Assembly: GCA_014379625.1 (NCBI GenBank)
Contig: JACMLJ010000089.1
Location: 1 to 64,000, forward strand
Length of the DNA stretch: 64,000 nt
Direction: 5' to 3'
From: Ferruginibacter sp.
GTDB lineage: Bacteria; Bacteroidota; Bacteroidia; Chitinophagales; Chitinophagaceae
Under the pieces are notes generated by a model, which searched no databases, was not told the origin of the DNA, and saw nothing but the letters and a program-made list of their open reading frames with translations. Of this stretch, positions 18,668 through 29,500 are shown piece after piece. The position numbers and the translations under genes are program-made. Positions within the stretch are counted from its first letter, which is position 1; the number at the start of each line of letters is the position of its first letter.

Positions 18668-19291
18668 ATGAAGCAATTAATTTACTTCTTTTTACCCCTT
18701 TTCGTATCAGATGCCGCTACAGCTCAAACAAAAATTGCAATCAAAGCCGGGGCTAATATGGCTACTGCAAGGATATACCAGGATGGACAAAAATTAGACA
18801 GTAAATTCAATCCCGGCTACGGTGCAGGTATTTTATTTAAAGCACCTTTTGAAGGTCTCCTGCACTTTTCACCGTCGCTCTCGTATAACAGGAGGGGTTA
18901 CACGTACCTTCCAAAAGAGGGTAATATCACCCAATACAAAAACACCATACATTACATCGACATTGTTCCTTCGCTGAGTGTGGATTTTTCTTTGGGGCAA
19001 AATTCCCTGGTGATATCCGCCGGACCTCATGCAAGTATGGCAATTGCAGGTACCGAAAAAACCAGCGTGGGAACTGCAAGCAACACTTCAAAAATGAAAT
19101 TCAGCACCAGTAAAAATTATGGCTTGTTCGACCTGGGTTTCACCGGAAGTATTGGCTACCACCTGAAGCGGGTTTTTATCGAGACCGGGTTTCAGTTGGG
19201 ACTTGCCAATATTAATAACAATGTTGAAACAGACAAACGCAATATCCGCAACCGGATGGTAAGTTTACAGTTTGGTTATTATCTTAAATAG
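18668..19291 (+). CDS. Outer-membrane beta-barrel protein (PorT-like)
   Basis: 207 aa from the ATG at 18668, which gives a clean signal peptide (MKQLIYFFLPLF..., cleaved after ATAQ). An upstream in-frame ATG at 18638 would add ten basic residues and is less likely, because a TATTTTTG -7-like element covers 18633-18640. The mature part opens with KIAIKAGANMATARIY, the usual first strand of PorT-type or OMP_b-brl_2 barrels, and ends VSLQFGYYLK with a terminal aromatic strand. No partner genes; specific role unknown. The following 250 bp (19292-19540) shows only the upstream extension of the TamB reading frame. Confidence 0.8.
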   Translation: MKQLIYFFLPLFVSDAATAQTKIAIKAGANMATARIYQDGQKLDSKFNPGYGAGILFKAPFEGLLHFSPSLSYNRRGYTYLPKEGNITQYKNTIHYIDIVPSLSVDFSLGQNSLVISAGPHASMAIAGTEKTSVGTASNTSKMKFSTSKNYGLFDLGFTGSIGYHLKRVFIETGFQLGLANINNNVETDKRNIRNRMVSLQFGYYLK

Positions 19292-19540
19292 CCGGGGTTA
19301 TACTGTTGATATTTTTTCGCGGGTACTATTGACCATTGTGTTGTGCCCGGATGTTTTCCCTGAAAACTGTTAATTAAATGACTAAATTATAAACGCAGGA
19401 TAAAAGCTTACAATATTTCACCTGATATTTGGTATTGAATTTGCCCTGGACTGGCGAACATTATTTTTACAACAATTAATAACACCCTGCGCAAAAGCCT
19501 CAACATATTAAAATGGGTTTCCCTTACACTGCTATTTTGG

Positions 19541-22500
19541 TTGACCCTGGCTATTTTGCTCATCTATATTTTACCCGGTTACGATAAATGGGTTTTTCTT
19601 ATTTTAATAGCCGGCTGGTTTGTGGCCTGGGTATTTGTCTTCAAAAAATGGATACAAAAGTTCTGGTTTTTATTTTCAATGATACTGTTCGTTGCCTGTA
19701 CCTGGGGCGTTTTGCAGATAAGTTTTATACAAAATTATCTAATAGGTAAGGTAGCGGCCACCTTATCTGATAAGCTGCATGCCAAAGTAAGTGTGCAACA
19801 TATCAACTATCATTTTTTTGATAAAATGGCAATGAAAGGGTTATTGGTGGAAGACCGGAAAAAAGACACTTTATTATTTGCAGGCAACGCAAGGGTAAAT
19901 ATCACCGACTGGTTTTTTATGAAAAATAAAGCTACCCTTAAATATGTTGCATTAGATGATGCGGTAGTAAATATGGAACGTACAGATTCGGTTTGGAATT
20001 ACCAGTTTTTAGTTGATTATTTTGGGGGTTCTAAAGATTCTTCGGCTAAGAAAAAGGGAGGTATTGAATTTGACATAAAAATATTCGAGTTTACCAATAT
20101 CCAGTTCAACCAGGTTGATAAATGGGTTGGAAAGAATATGAGGATAGCCGTTAAAAAATTAGACCTTTTTGCTGAAGATGTAAATTTTACCAAAAAACAG
20201 ATCAGCCTTAATACGCTCACCCTTGATGAACCTGTTTATTCAATGGAAGACTATAAAGGTAAAAGACCTGATTCGCTCAAAATTAAAAAGGCGAAAAAAA
20301 TAAATTTGCGGCCACCGCTCTACCGGTGGAATACCGAGGGATGGGTGCTGAATGTAAATAGCATACATGTTACCAATGGCATTTTCAATAATGAAGTAGA
20401 GACCGAAAGGCCTGCATACCCGGGCCGTTTTGACGGGCAGCACCTTCGCTTCAGCAATATTACTGGTGTATTAAATAAAGTAAGATTTCAAAAAGATACC
20501 CTGTCTGCTGAACTGTTGCTGGGTACCAAAGAAAGAAGCGGTTTTGAAATAAAAAAACTGCAGGCTCAAATGAAATTTACACCCGACAAAATGGAATTTA
20601 ACCAGTTGGAGCTAATCACCAACAAAAGCAGGCTGGGAAATTATTATGTGATGAAATACAATAATTTCGGAAAAGACATGGGTAATTTTATTCATGATGT
20701 AACCCTGGAAGGGATTTTTACAGATAGTGAATTAAACAGTGATGACCTTGCTTTTTTTGCACCGGAATTAAAATCCTGGAATCGGGTTTTTTCAATTAAA
20801 GGTGTCGCGAAGGGTACGATTGACAATTTAAGCGCAAAAGGCATGCTGATTAAAAGTGGTAACTCTTTTGTAGACGGAGATATTTCATTAAGGGGATTAC
20901 CGGATATTAATAAAACTTTCATCGATTTCAGGGCCAATGACATCCAGACAACCTATGCGGATATCACCAATATTGTGCCTTCATTAAAAAATATCACAAA
21001 GCCACAGCTCAGTAAACTGGGCAGTATCCGGTATAAGGGAAACTTTACCGGGTTTGTGAATGATTTTGTAGCTTTTGGTTCCATCAGCACCAGGCTTGGA
21101 ATCGTAACAGGGGATATCAACATGAAATTGCCTGATGACAGAGCACCGGTTTACCTCGGCAAAATTTCTACCGTGGGTTTCAAATTGGGTGAGTTCTTTA
21201 ACAACAACCAGTTAGGCGCCATTACTTTTAACGGAAAAGTAAATGGGAGCGGGTTTACGGAAAAAGACATCAAAGCGAATTTTGACGGTTATGTAAAAAC
21301 GGTGGGGTTTGCAGGATACGAATATCAAAACATAAATATAAAGGGCGATTTTGGAAAAAAAATATTCACCGGCCTGGTCAGCATTGATGACCCTAATTTA
21401 AAAGTAGACAGCTTAAAAGGAACGATTAACATGGGTGGCCCGGCTCCGCAATTCGCATTCAATGCCACCCTTGCAAAAGCCGATCTCAAAAAATTAAAGT
21501 ACACATTGGATGATTTTGTTTTGAACGGCCGGTTTGACTTAAACTTTACGGGAAGCAATATTGATAACTTTTTGGGTACCGCCAAAATCTACAATGCGAG
21601 TTTAACCCACAATAACACACCGCTCTCTTTCGATTCGCTGGTATTGAAATCATCCATCGTCAATAATCTAAAATACTTAACCGTACGTACCAATGAACTG
21701 GATGCTGATCTTACCGGTAATTTTAAAATTTTGGAATTACCAGATGCTTTTAAGGTATTCCTCAGCCGGTATTATCCAGCCTACATTAAAAAGCCTTCTT
21801 ATGGGGTCAGTGATCAGAATTTCTCGTTCACTGTAAAAACAAAGGAGGCCGATGCTTATATCCAGTTATTAGATAAAAGATTGTCGGGTTTTAATAACGC
21901 TACCATATCCGGTAACCTCAATTTAAAAGCAAACGAATTGAATGTAAATGCGGATATCCCGTTGTTTAGTTACGACGGCACCATTTTTAATAATATAAGG
22001 CTGGCCAGCAGGGGAAACTTAGATTCATTGCTGGCAAATATCGATGTGGATGAAATAAGAATCAACGATAGCATGCGCCTTCCGGCATCCAAACTCGTAT
22101 TCACTTCGCACAACGATATTTCTGATATCAGTATTAAGACCAGGGCCAGCAAAACATTTGGCGATGCAATGGTGAATGCCAGGGTGCAAACCCTGAAAGA
22201 CGGCGTTAAAATTCATTTCTTTCCTTCTTCATTTATTATCAATGAAAAAAAATGGCAGCTGGAAAAGGATGGAGAGTTAACCTTAAGTAAATCGGAAGTC
22301 AGCGCCAGTGTAGTAAAATTTGTACAGGGGAACCAGGAAGTGATCATTTCCACGGAACCTTCGGAAACAGGTAATTCACATGATGTAGTGGTTAGTTTAA
22401 AGGAATTTAACATCAATGACTTTGTTCCCTTTGTGCTCAAAAATCCAGGCCTCGAAGGACAACTGACAGGCACTATCCGCATCCTGGATCCGTTTGGAAA

Positions 22501-24370
22501 ACCGTATATAGAATATGATACCAAAATCAGTGAATTCAGGTTAGACGGAGATTCTATTGGGGTTGTTAAAGGCTCAGGCACCTATTCAGTGGCATCTGGC
22601 ATCGCCCGGTTTAAATTAGATGCGGAAAACATTAAAAACCGCTTCAAAATAGAGGGCAGTTTTAACACAAAGGACAGCACTGAAAACCAGGTTGATATTG
22701 CGCTGGTATCTGAAAGGCTCAACCTGGCTATTTTAAATAATTACCTGGGGTCTATCTTTCATGATATCAGGGGGATTGCCAACACTGCCGATCTTAAAGT
22801 GAAAGGAAATTCAAAACACCTTTCCCTAACCGGTACCGCCAATATTAATGATGGTTCGCTGATAGTAAATTATACCCAGTGCAGGTATAAGTTTACCAAT
22901 GAAACGATCATCTTTAACCCCGATGAAATAGATTTTGGCAATATTGTTTTAAAAGATACCCTTAATAATACAGCTACCCTGAGCGGTAAGATGTACCACC
23001 GTTTTTTCCAGAATTTTTTCTTTGACAATGTTAAGTTTGAGTCGGGTAAACTGTTGGTTTTAAACACCACTAAAAAAGACAATTCGCAGTTTTACGGGAA
23101 AGTGATCGGCAAGGCCCAAATGACGCTGAATGGCCCGGTAGAGGATATGGTGATGAATATAAGCGGTGAACCCTCGCGGTCGGATACCAGCCATATCTAT
23201 TTATTAAGCGGTAGCAGCGTAGAAAGCAGCGTAGTGGATTATATTGATTTTATACAGTATGGCAGCAAGATGGAAGATGAATACAAGGGCAAATTATCCA
23301 GTAATATCCTGGTAAACATGGTACTAACGGCTAACCCTGCCTGCAAAATTGATGTGATACTGGATGAGGCAACCGGTGATATCATAAAAGGCGAAGGCAA
23401 CGGACTGCTCAAAATAAGGGTAGGTAATAAGGAGCCGCTAACCATTAATGGCAACTACAATATTACCAGGGGAGAATACACATTTAATTTTCAAACCTTT
23501 CTTAAAAAGTATTTCACGGTAAACAGCGGCAGTATTGTGTGGAACGGCGATCCGCTGAATGCAAGAATTGATATCCTGGCTGAATACCTGGCAAGTAAAG
23601 TTGATTTTAAACCCATCTCTACTGCAACCACGCAAATCAATCAAAAAGAAGACGTAATTGTAGTGGCGCATTTAACGGAAACCCTGTTAAAACCCGCAAT
23701 AGATTTTGAATTTGAATTACCGGCTTCAAGCCCGTTAAAAAGCGATTTTGTGGTCACCAAAAGATTGCAGCAGTTTAAAGATGATAAAAATGAATTGAAC
23801 AAACAGGTTACTTCTTTGCTATTGTTCAATTCGTTCACCAGCAGTACCCAGGGATTCATTACAGCCAGCAGTGGCTACAGCGTTTTATCCAGCACCATCG
23901 GTGGTGTAGTATCTAATGCATTATCCGGCTATTTTAATAAATTTTTACAAAAATATATTAAAAACACCTCCCTGTACCTCGACCTGAACAGCGGCCTTGA
24001 ATTAGAAAGTAATGTATCCAAATTACAGGCTGCCGCAAAAAGTGGCCTGGTGTTCACCTTATTAAACGGCAGGCTGATCATTACTGCAGGCGTAAACCTC
24101 GACTATAATAATCCCTACGTGATCAATACGGGCAGAAATAATAACCTGCTGGTAACACCCGATATTACCGCGGAATGGATCTTATCAAAAGACGGAAGGA
24201 TAAGGCTGGTTGGGTTTAACCGCACCAATTACGACCTGGTAAGCCAGCGCACCAGGACAGGCATCAGTTTGTCTTACCGGAAAGATTTTGACAAACTGTC
24301 GCAGTTATTTATTGCAGACGAAGAGAAGAAAAGGATCAGGGAACTGAATAAGGCGAACCCGGCGCAGTAA
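19541..24370 (+). CDS. tamB: TamB-like translocation and assembly module protein (DUF490)
   Basis: 1609 aa from a TTG start. The N-terminus has hydrophobic helices (about 1-20, 25-45 and 50-70), followed by a very long beta-helical AsmA/TamB-type periplasmic region. The C-terminal DUF490 domain covers roughly the last 400 residues, ending TAEWILSKDGRIRLVGFNRTNYD and RTRTGISLSYRKDFD. TamB homologues form an inner-to-outer-membrane bridge for phospholipid transport or barrel assembly. Start is uncertain: the frame is open from 19439 with no ATG or GTG, and the upstream 34 codons encode a plausible basic-then-hydrophobic N-terminus (RKSLNILKWVSLTLLF). No TamA is adjacent. Confidence 0.88.
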   Translation: MTLAILLIYILPGYDKWVFLILIAGWFVAWVFVFKKWIQKFWFLFSMILFVACTWGVLQISFIQNYLIGKVAATLSDKLHAKVSVQHINYHFFDKMAMKGLLVEDRKKDTLLFAGNARVNITDWFFMKNKATLKYVALDDAVVNMERTDSVWNYQFLVDYFGGSKDSSAKKKGGIEFDIKIFEFTNIQFNQVDKWVGKNMRIAVKKLDLFAEDVNFTKKQISLNTLTLDEPVYSMEDYKGKRPDSLKIKKAKKINLRPPLYRWNTEGWVLNVNSIHVTNGIFNNEVETERPAYPGRFDGQHLRFSNITGVLNKVRFQKDTLSAELLLGTKERSGFEIKKLQAQMKFTPDKMEFNQLELITNKSRLGNYYVMKYNNFGKDMGNFIHDVTLEGIFTDSELNSDDLAFFAPELKSWNRVFSIKGVAKGTIDNLSAKGMLIKSGNSFVDGDISLRGLPDINKTFIDFRANDIQTTYADITNIVPSLKNITKPQLSKLGSIRYKGNFTGFVNDFVAFGSISTRLGIVTGDINMKLPDDRAPVYLGKISTVGFKLGEFFNNNQLGAITFNGKVNGSGFTEKDIKANFDGYVKTVGFAGYEYQNINIKGDFGKKIFTGLVSIDDPNLKVDSLKGTINMGGPAPQFAFNATLAKADLKKLKYTLDDFVLNGRFDLNFTGSNIDNFLGTAKIYNASLTHNNTPLSFDSLVLKSSIVNNLKYLTVRTNELDADLTGNFKILELPDAFKVFLSRYYPAYIKKPSYGVSDQNFSFTVKTKEADAYIQLLDKRLSGFNNATISGNLNLKANELNVNADIPLFSYDGTIFNNIRLASRGNLDSLLANIDVDEIRINDSMRLPASKLVFTSHNDISDISIKTRASKTFGDAMVNARVQTLKDGVKIHFFPSSFIINEKKWQLEKDGELTLSKSEVSASVVKFVQGNQEVIISTEPSETGNSHDVVVSLKEFNINDFVPFVLKNPGLEGQLTGTIRILDPFGKPYIEYDTKISEFRLDGDSIGVVKGSGTYSVASGIARFKLDAENIKNRFKIEGSFNTKDSTENQVDIALVSERLNLAILNNYLGSIFHDIRGIANTADLKVKGNSKHLSLTGTANINDGSLIVNYTQCRYKFTNETIIFNPDEIDFGNIVLKDTLNNTATLSGKMYHRFFQNFFFDNVKFESGKLLVLNTTKKDNSQFYGKVIGKAQMTLNGPVEDMVMNISGEPSRSDTSHIYLLSGSSVESSVVDYIDFIQYGSKMEDEYKGKLSSNILVNMVLTANPACKIDVILDEATGDIIKGEGNGLLKIRVGNKEPLTINGNYNITRGEYTFNFQTFLKKYFTVNSGSIVWNGDPLNARIDILAEYLASKVDFKPISTATTQINQKEDVIVVAHLTETLLKPAIDFEFELPASSPLKSDFVVTKRLQQFKDDKNELNKQVTSLLLFNSFTSSTQGFITASSGYSVLSSTIGGVVSNALSGYFNKFLQKYIKNTSLYLDLNSGLELESNVSKLQAAAKSGLVFTLLNGRLIITAGVNLDYNNPYVINTGRNNNLLVTPDITAEWILSKDGRIRLVGFNRTNYDLVSQRTRTGISLSYRKDFDKLSQLFIADEEKKRIRELNKANPAQ

Positions 24371-24392
24371 TGGTGATTGGTATATTCCATCA

Positions 24393-25070
24393 CAATTCAC
24401 AGGGCTCTCCCATGTGTTATAATATCACGCCCTTTCAGGGCTAACCAGGTATTCCGGTATTCCTCAATGCAATGAAAACCCGCAAAGCAAAGCCCTGAAA
24501 GGGAGGCATATTTTAGTAATGGGTGCGTCACTATTTCACAGGGCTTCACCCTGTCTTATAATATCCCGCCCTTTCAGGGCTAACCAGGTATTCCCAAGTG
24601 CAAAGAAACCCCGTAAAACATAGCCCTGAAAGGGAGGCATATTTTAGTGATGGGTGCAGCCCATCACAAATCACAAGACTCTACTATGTGTTATAATATC
24701 CCGTCCTCTCAGGGCTAACCAGGTATTCCCAAGTGCAAAGAAACCCCGTAAAGCAAAGCCCTGGAAAGGGCGGCATATAATAGTAATGGGTGCGTTACTA
24801 TTTCACAGGGCTTCACCCTGTGTTATAATATCACGCCCTTTCAGGGCTAACCAGGTATTCCTCAGTGCAAAGAACATCCGCAAACAAAGCCCTGAAAGGG
24901 AGGCATATTTTAGTAATGGGTGCGTCACTATTTTCACAGGGCTTCACCCTGTGTTATCATATCACGCCCTTTCAGGGCTAACCAGGTATTCCTCAGTGCA
25001 AAGAAACCCCGAAAATCATAGCCCTGAAAGGGCGGCATATAATAGTGATGGGTGCAGCCCATCACACCCA
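24393..25070. repeat. Tandem array: five copies of a 131-139 bp unit
   Basis: The core GCCCTTTCAGGGCTAACCAGGTATTCC begins at about 24429, 24568, 24703 (degenerate), 24835 and 24966, so the period is 139, 135, 132 and 131 bp. Each unit contains nested inverted repeats: CACAGGG with CCCTGTG, GCCCTTTCAGGGCT with AGCCCTGAAAGGG about 45 bp later, and in some copies GATGGGTGCAGCCCATC. The array lies between the 3' ends of TamB and ribBA and ends 31 bp from the ribBA stop. It encodes no convincing protein; the long frame across it just translates the repeats. Confidence 0.9.
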
Positions 25071-25100
25071 ATTCACCCCCAAACCCCAGCACACAGCAAT

Positions 25101-26306
25101 TTAGTGCTCACTCAAAATATCATGTCCCATTTTATCCCTTTTGGTGGTCAGGTATTTTTCATTGTGTTCATTTGGCTTAATTTCAATCGGTACCGTTTCC
25201 ACAACCTGCAATCCATAGCCGAGCAGGCCCGCCCTTTTCTTCGGGTTATTGCTCATCAGTTTCATTTTGCTGATACCCAGGTGACGCAGGATTTGCGCCC
25301 CTACGCCATAATCCCTTTCATCCATGCTAAAACCGAGTTCTATGTTAGCTTCTACCGTATCCATACCCTGCTCCTGTAGTTTATAAGCTTTTAGTTTATT
25401 CAGTAATCCAATACCCCTGCCTTCCTGGTTCATATATAAAACAAGCCCCTTGCCCGCCGTCTCCACCATTTTCAGGGCCTTATGCAACTGGTCGCCACAA
25501 TCGCAACGTAGTGAACCGAGTATATCCCCGGTCATACAACTGCTATGTACTCTTACCAATACAGGTTCATCCTTTTGCCAGTCGCCTTTTTTTATTGCCA
25601 GGTGTATCTCCCCTGTATTAATTTGCTGAAAGGCAATTAACTCAAAATCGCCATATTTGGTGGGCATTTTTACCCTCACTTCTTCTTTGATCAGGCTTTC
25701 TTTGGACAGGCGGTATGCGATCAGGTCTTTAATACTGATTAATTTCAGGTCAAATCTTTTGGCTATCTCCAATAACTGCGGCAGCCTTGCCATACTACCG
25801 TCTTCGTTCATAATTTCTACCAGTACGCCCGCAGGCGCAAATCCTGCAAGGCTTGCCAGGTCGATGGTAGCTTCTGTATGACCCGTCCTTCTTAACACTC
25901 CGCCTTTTTTCGCCCTGAGCGGAAAAATATGGCCGGGGCGACCAAGATCTTCTGCCTTTGTTGCCGGGTCTATCAGTGCCTGTACTGTTTTAGCCCGGTC
26001 ATGAGCAGAAATACCCGTGGTGCATCCATGCCCCAGCAGGTCAATACTCACTGTAAACGGGGTTGCATGAAGAGAAGTATTGTCAATAACCATTGCCGGA
26101 AGATTTAGCTCATCACATCTTTCTTCCGATAAAGGTGCACAAATAAGGCCGCGGCCGAATGTGCTCATAAAGTTGATTATTTCCGGGGTAACATTTTGTG
26201 CCGCCGTAATAAAATCTCCTTCATTTTCCCTGTCTTCGTCATCTACCACAATTACCAACCTGCCATTTTTAATATCTTCAATGGCACTTTCTATACTATC
26301 TAACAT
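25101..26306 (-). CDS. ribBA: Bifunctional DHBP synthase / GTP cyclohydrolase II
   Basis: 401 aa and fused as in most Bacteroidota. The RibB half (1 to about 205) makes 3,4-dihydroxy-2-butanone 4-phosphate from ribulose 5-phosphate: DDEDRENEGDFI, the loop GHGCTTGISAHDRA and RTGHTEATIDL are present. The RibA half (about 206-398) opens GTP: its zinc site is visible as SSCMTGDILGSLRCDCGDQ, and MNQEGRGIGL and the YGVGAQILRHLG segment follow. Both halves keep their catalytic residues, so this supplies the two entry reactions of riboflavin synthesis. No other rib gene is adjacent. A TAACTTTG -7-like element lies 20 bp upstream; I see no FMN riboswitch in the 200-bp leader. Confidence 0.96.
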   Translation of the reverse strand: MLDSIESAIEDIKNGRLVIVVDDEDRENEGDFITAAQNVTPEIINFMSTFGRGLICAPLSEERCDELNLPAMVIDNTSLHATPFTVSIDLLGHGCTTGISAHDRAKTVQALIDPATKAEDLGRPGHIFPLRAKKGGVLRRTGHTEATIDLASLAGFAPAGVLVEIMNEDGSMARLPQLLEIAKRFDLKLISIKDLIAYRLSKESLIKEEVRVKMPTKYGDFELIAFQQINTGEIHLAIKKGDWQKDEPVLVRVHSSCMTGDILGSLRCDCGDQLHKALKMVETAGKGLVLYMNQEGRGIGLLNKLKAYKLQEQGMDTVEANIELGFSMDERDYGVGAQILRHLGISKMKLMSNNPKKRAGLLGYGLQVVETVPIEIKPNEHNEKYLTTKRDKMGHDILSEH

Positions 26307-26326
26307 CAGGTATCATTTTATTTTTG

Positions 26327-26334
26327 CAAAGTTA
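26327..26334 (-). promoter_or_regulatory. Candidate -7 element for ribBA
   Basis: On the minus strand TAACTTTG fits TAnnTTTG and lies 20 bp before the ribBA ATG. No TTTG at 19-21 bp upstream was found. Confidence 0.4.
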
Positions 26335-26447
26335 ACAAGGTTTATCCTTTACCGGTAAGATGATATATACGAAATAGGAAATACCTGCTATATTAAAAAA
26401 ATATTACCAAAGCAGCGTTCAGCGGCCTGTTATTGCCTTTTCGGATT

Positions 26448-26463
26448 GTTAATAAGTATTAAC
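26448..26463. promoter_or_regulatory. Palindrome upstream of Oar-like receptor 1
   Basis: GTTAATA-AG-TATTAAC is a perfect 7+7 bp inverted repeat with a 2-nt centre, 46 bp before the ATG at 26510. Size and position suit a dimeric regulator operator, but AT-rich palindromes can arise by chance. Confidence 0.3.
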
Positions 26464-26509
26464 ATTTATAACTAATTATTTACTTTCTTTGCGCTTTAAA
26501 AAATCAATT

Positions 26510-29500
26510 ATGCTATTAAAAAAATTATTTCCACTTCTTTTGTTCCTTTTTTCAGCCCCATTTATGATGACGGGGCAGGTTACTACGAGTAGTATTACGG
26601 GTGTTGTTAAAAACGTATCCGGCGAAGTATTGCCTGCAAGTTCCGTAGTAATAACGCATACTCCTACAGGTACTGTGTACAAAACATCCAGTAATAAAAA
26701 TGGCAAGTTCGATGTAGTTAACTTAATACCCGGAGGGCCTTATGCTGTTGAAATCTCCTATGTTGGTTATACTAAATTTTCAGAATCCAGTTATACATTA
26801 CCATTAGGGGAAAATACAAGAATAGATGTTGTACTAAGTACTTCCAGCACCACATTAAATGAGGTGGTGATTTCCGGAAGGCAAACCGGTGGTTTTAATG
26901 CCAGGAAGAAAACAGGCGCTTCTACCAGTATCAGTAAAGAGCAAATTGCCGCGTTACCTACATTGAGCAGGAGTATACAGGATTATACAAGGCTAACCCC
27001 CCAGGCTAATGGCAACTCTTTTGGAGGTGCAAGCAACCGTTTTAATAATATTACAATTGATGGCGCAGTTAACAATGATGTGTTTGGGTTATCCGGTTCA
27101 GGTACACCGGGCGGCCAGGCCAACACAACTGCTATATCCCTCGATGCTATCCAGGAAATACAGGTTGTACTCGCACCTTATGACGTTTCTTACGGCAACT
27201 TTACAGGCGCCGGCGTCAATGCAGTAACCCGCTCTGGTACAAACAACCTGGAAGGATCTGTTTACTATTTTTTACGCAATCAAAATACCATAGGAAAAGA
27301 TCCGGTTACCCGTATCAAATCAACTACATTTAGCGATAAGCAATACGGATTAAGATTTGGCGGCCCCATTATCAAAAACAAATTATTCTTTTTTGTAAAT
27401 GGTGAACTGGCAAGAAGAACGCAGCCTACCTTGTTCAATGCAGGTGAAACGGGTTCGTTACTTACTACCCCGGAAGCCCAGCAATTGACTGATACTTTAA
27501 GGATAAAATATAATTATGATGCGGGCACTTTCAATACTTATGACGCTCAAACTCAAAGTGATAAAATATTTGGAAGGATTGATTGGAATATCTCTGCCCA
27601 ACACAGGTTAACAGTCCGCCACAATTACATTAAAGCTTTCGATGATAATATTTCCCGGTCCAACTCATTATTCCGTTACGGAAACAATACCTACCGCTTT
27701 AACAATACGCAACATATTACTGTGGCCGAATTGCGCAGCCGTATCAGCAAATCTGTTTCTAACAATTTAATTATAGGCAGGCATGAGATCAGGGATTTCC
27801 GTAGTACACTTGGCCAGCTTTTCCCTTCTATAGAAATTTCCAAAGGTTCAGGTACCATTCAACTTGGATCTGAAAGAAGTTCTACAGCCAACGAATTGGA
27901 TCAGGACATATTTGAAATTACAGATAATGTAAAAATATTCTCTGGTAAAAATACTTTTACTGTTGGTACACACAACGAGTTTTTTAAATTCAGGAATTTA
28001 TTTATCAGTAACCTGAATGGCCGTTGGAGATTTGCCAGTCTACAGGATTTTTACGCTAACCAGCCACGCCAGTTTGACGTAACTTTTTCCGCCAATAAAA
28101 CTGTGAATGAAAAACCTGCTTCAGATTTTAAAGCCGCACAACTAGGTTTTTACGCACAGGATGAAATTCAGTTCAATCCTAAGTTCCGCCTTACCCTCGG
28201 ATTAAGGGTGGATATGCCGATTATCAACTCCAGGCCCGGTTACAATAAAGCCGTTGACTCTACATTTGGTGGCCTTTACAATACTCAAAACATCCCAAAT
28301 AAACAATTGCTGCTTGCTCCGAGGATTGGTTTTAATTATGACCTAGAAGGAGATAAAAGCTTGATTATAAGAGGTGGTGTAGGTATATTTACCGGAAGGG
28401 TTCCTTTTGTTTGGATATCTAACCAGTTTGGTAATACCGGCTTATTGTTAAAAGCCACCAGTCAAACAGACAATACCCCTAACGCCGCTCCATTTGATGT
28501 AAATGGCGGAAACGGTTTTAATCCTAATGTCTCTCAGCAAAGCAGCATTGGCACCTCTCCGGCGGGTGCCAGTTATGATGTTACTTTAATTGATAAGAAA
28601 TTTAAATTGCCACAGGTTTTAAGGATCAACGCGGCGGCGGATGTGAAACTCCCAGGAGAGGTAAACCTAACGCTTGAAGCAATTGTTTCCAAAACCCTTA
28701 ACAACGTATTGTACCAGGATGTAAACCTAAAGCCGGCTACAGGTGTTGTTGACCCGGCTTATAACAATGGTTTCGATAAAAGGATTGCCTATGGTAGTTC
28801 TAACGCTTTAAGAAGGATAAATCAAATTTTCAACTATGCAATTTTAATGCGCAATACCAATGAGGGATATACATTAAACCTTGGGGCAACCGTCAATAAA
28901 ACCTGGAAACATTTCTTTACCCAGTTTACTTATAATTTTAACTCCGCAACGGATGTTAACAGTGGTGCAAGTTCTACTGCTTTATCAAACTTTGAGTTTG
29001 TGCAGGTGGTGGGCGATCCTAATTCACCCAAATCCGCCATTTCCAACTACCAGTTACAACATAGGTTTACGGGGGTTTTTTCAGTGAATTATGAATATTT
29101 CAAACATTTAAGAACTTCCCTTTCTTTCTTCTATAATGGCAATTCCGGCCAACCCTTTACTTACCTGGTGAATGGTGATCTTAATAGTGATTCAAGGTTT
29201 GGTAACGATTTAATATATGTACCGAATAACCCATCTGAAATTAAATTTGTTGATCGTTTAAACACTGCGGGAACTGCGGTACTTGCAACGGCGGCACAAC
29301 AAGCTACAGACTTTGAGGCCTTTATTGCCAATGATCCATACCTTTCCAAAAGAAGGGGCAACTACTCCGAAAGAAACGGAAGGAGTACCCCATGGGAGCA
29401 TGTGGTTGATGCCCGTTTTGCACAAGATTTTTTCCTTACATTGGCTGGCAAAAAACATGACTTCCAGTTTACTTTTGATGTCTTCAATATAACCAATTTG

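Noticed and set aside
24393..25070. CRISPR array
   Set aside because: Period of 131-139 bp, the whole unit is conserved, there are no unique spacers and no cas genes nearby.
24654..25379. A 241-codon plus-strand frame over the repeat array
   Set aside because: It translates the tandem repeats (repeated HRAS/RANQVF blocks) and the antisense of ribBA; no independent gene.
26307..26509. FMN riboswitch upstream of ribBA
   Set aside because: I could not find the conserved RFN core segments; the leader before ribBA appears to be about 20 nt.
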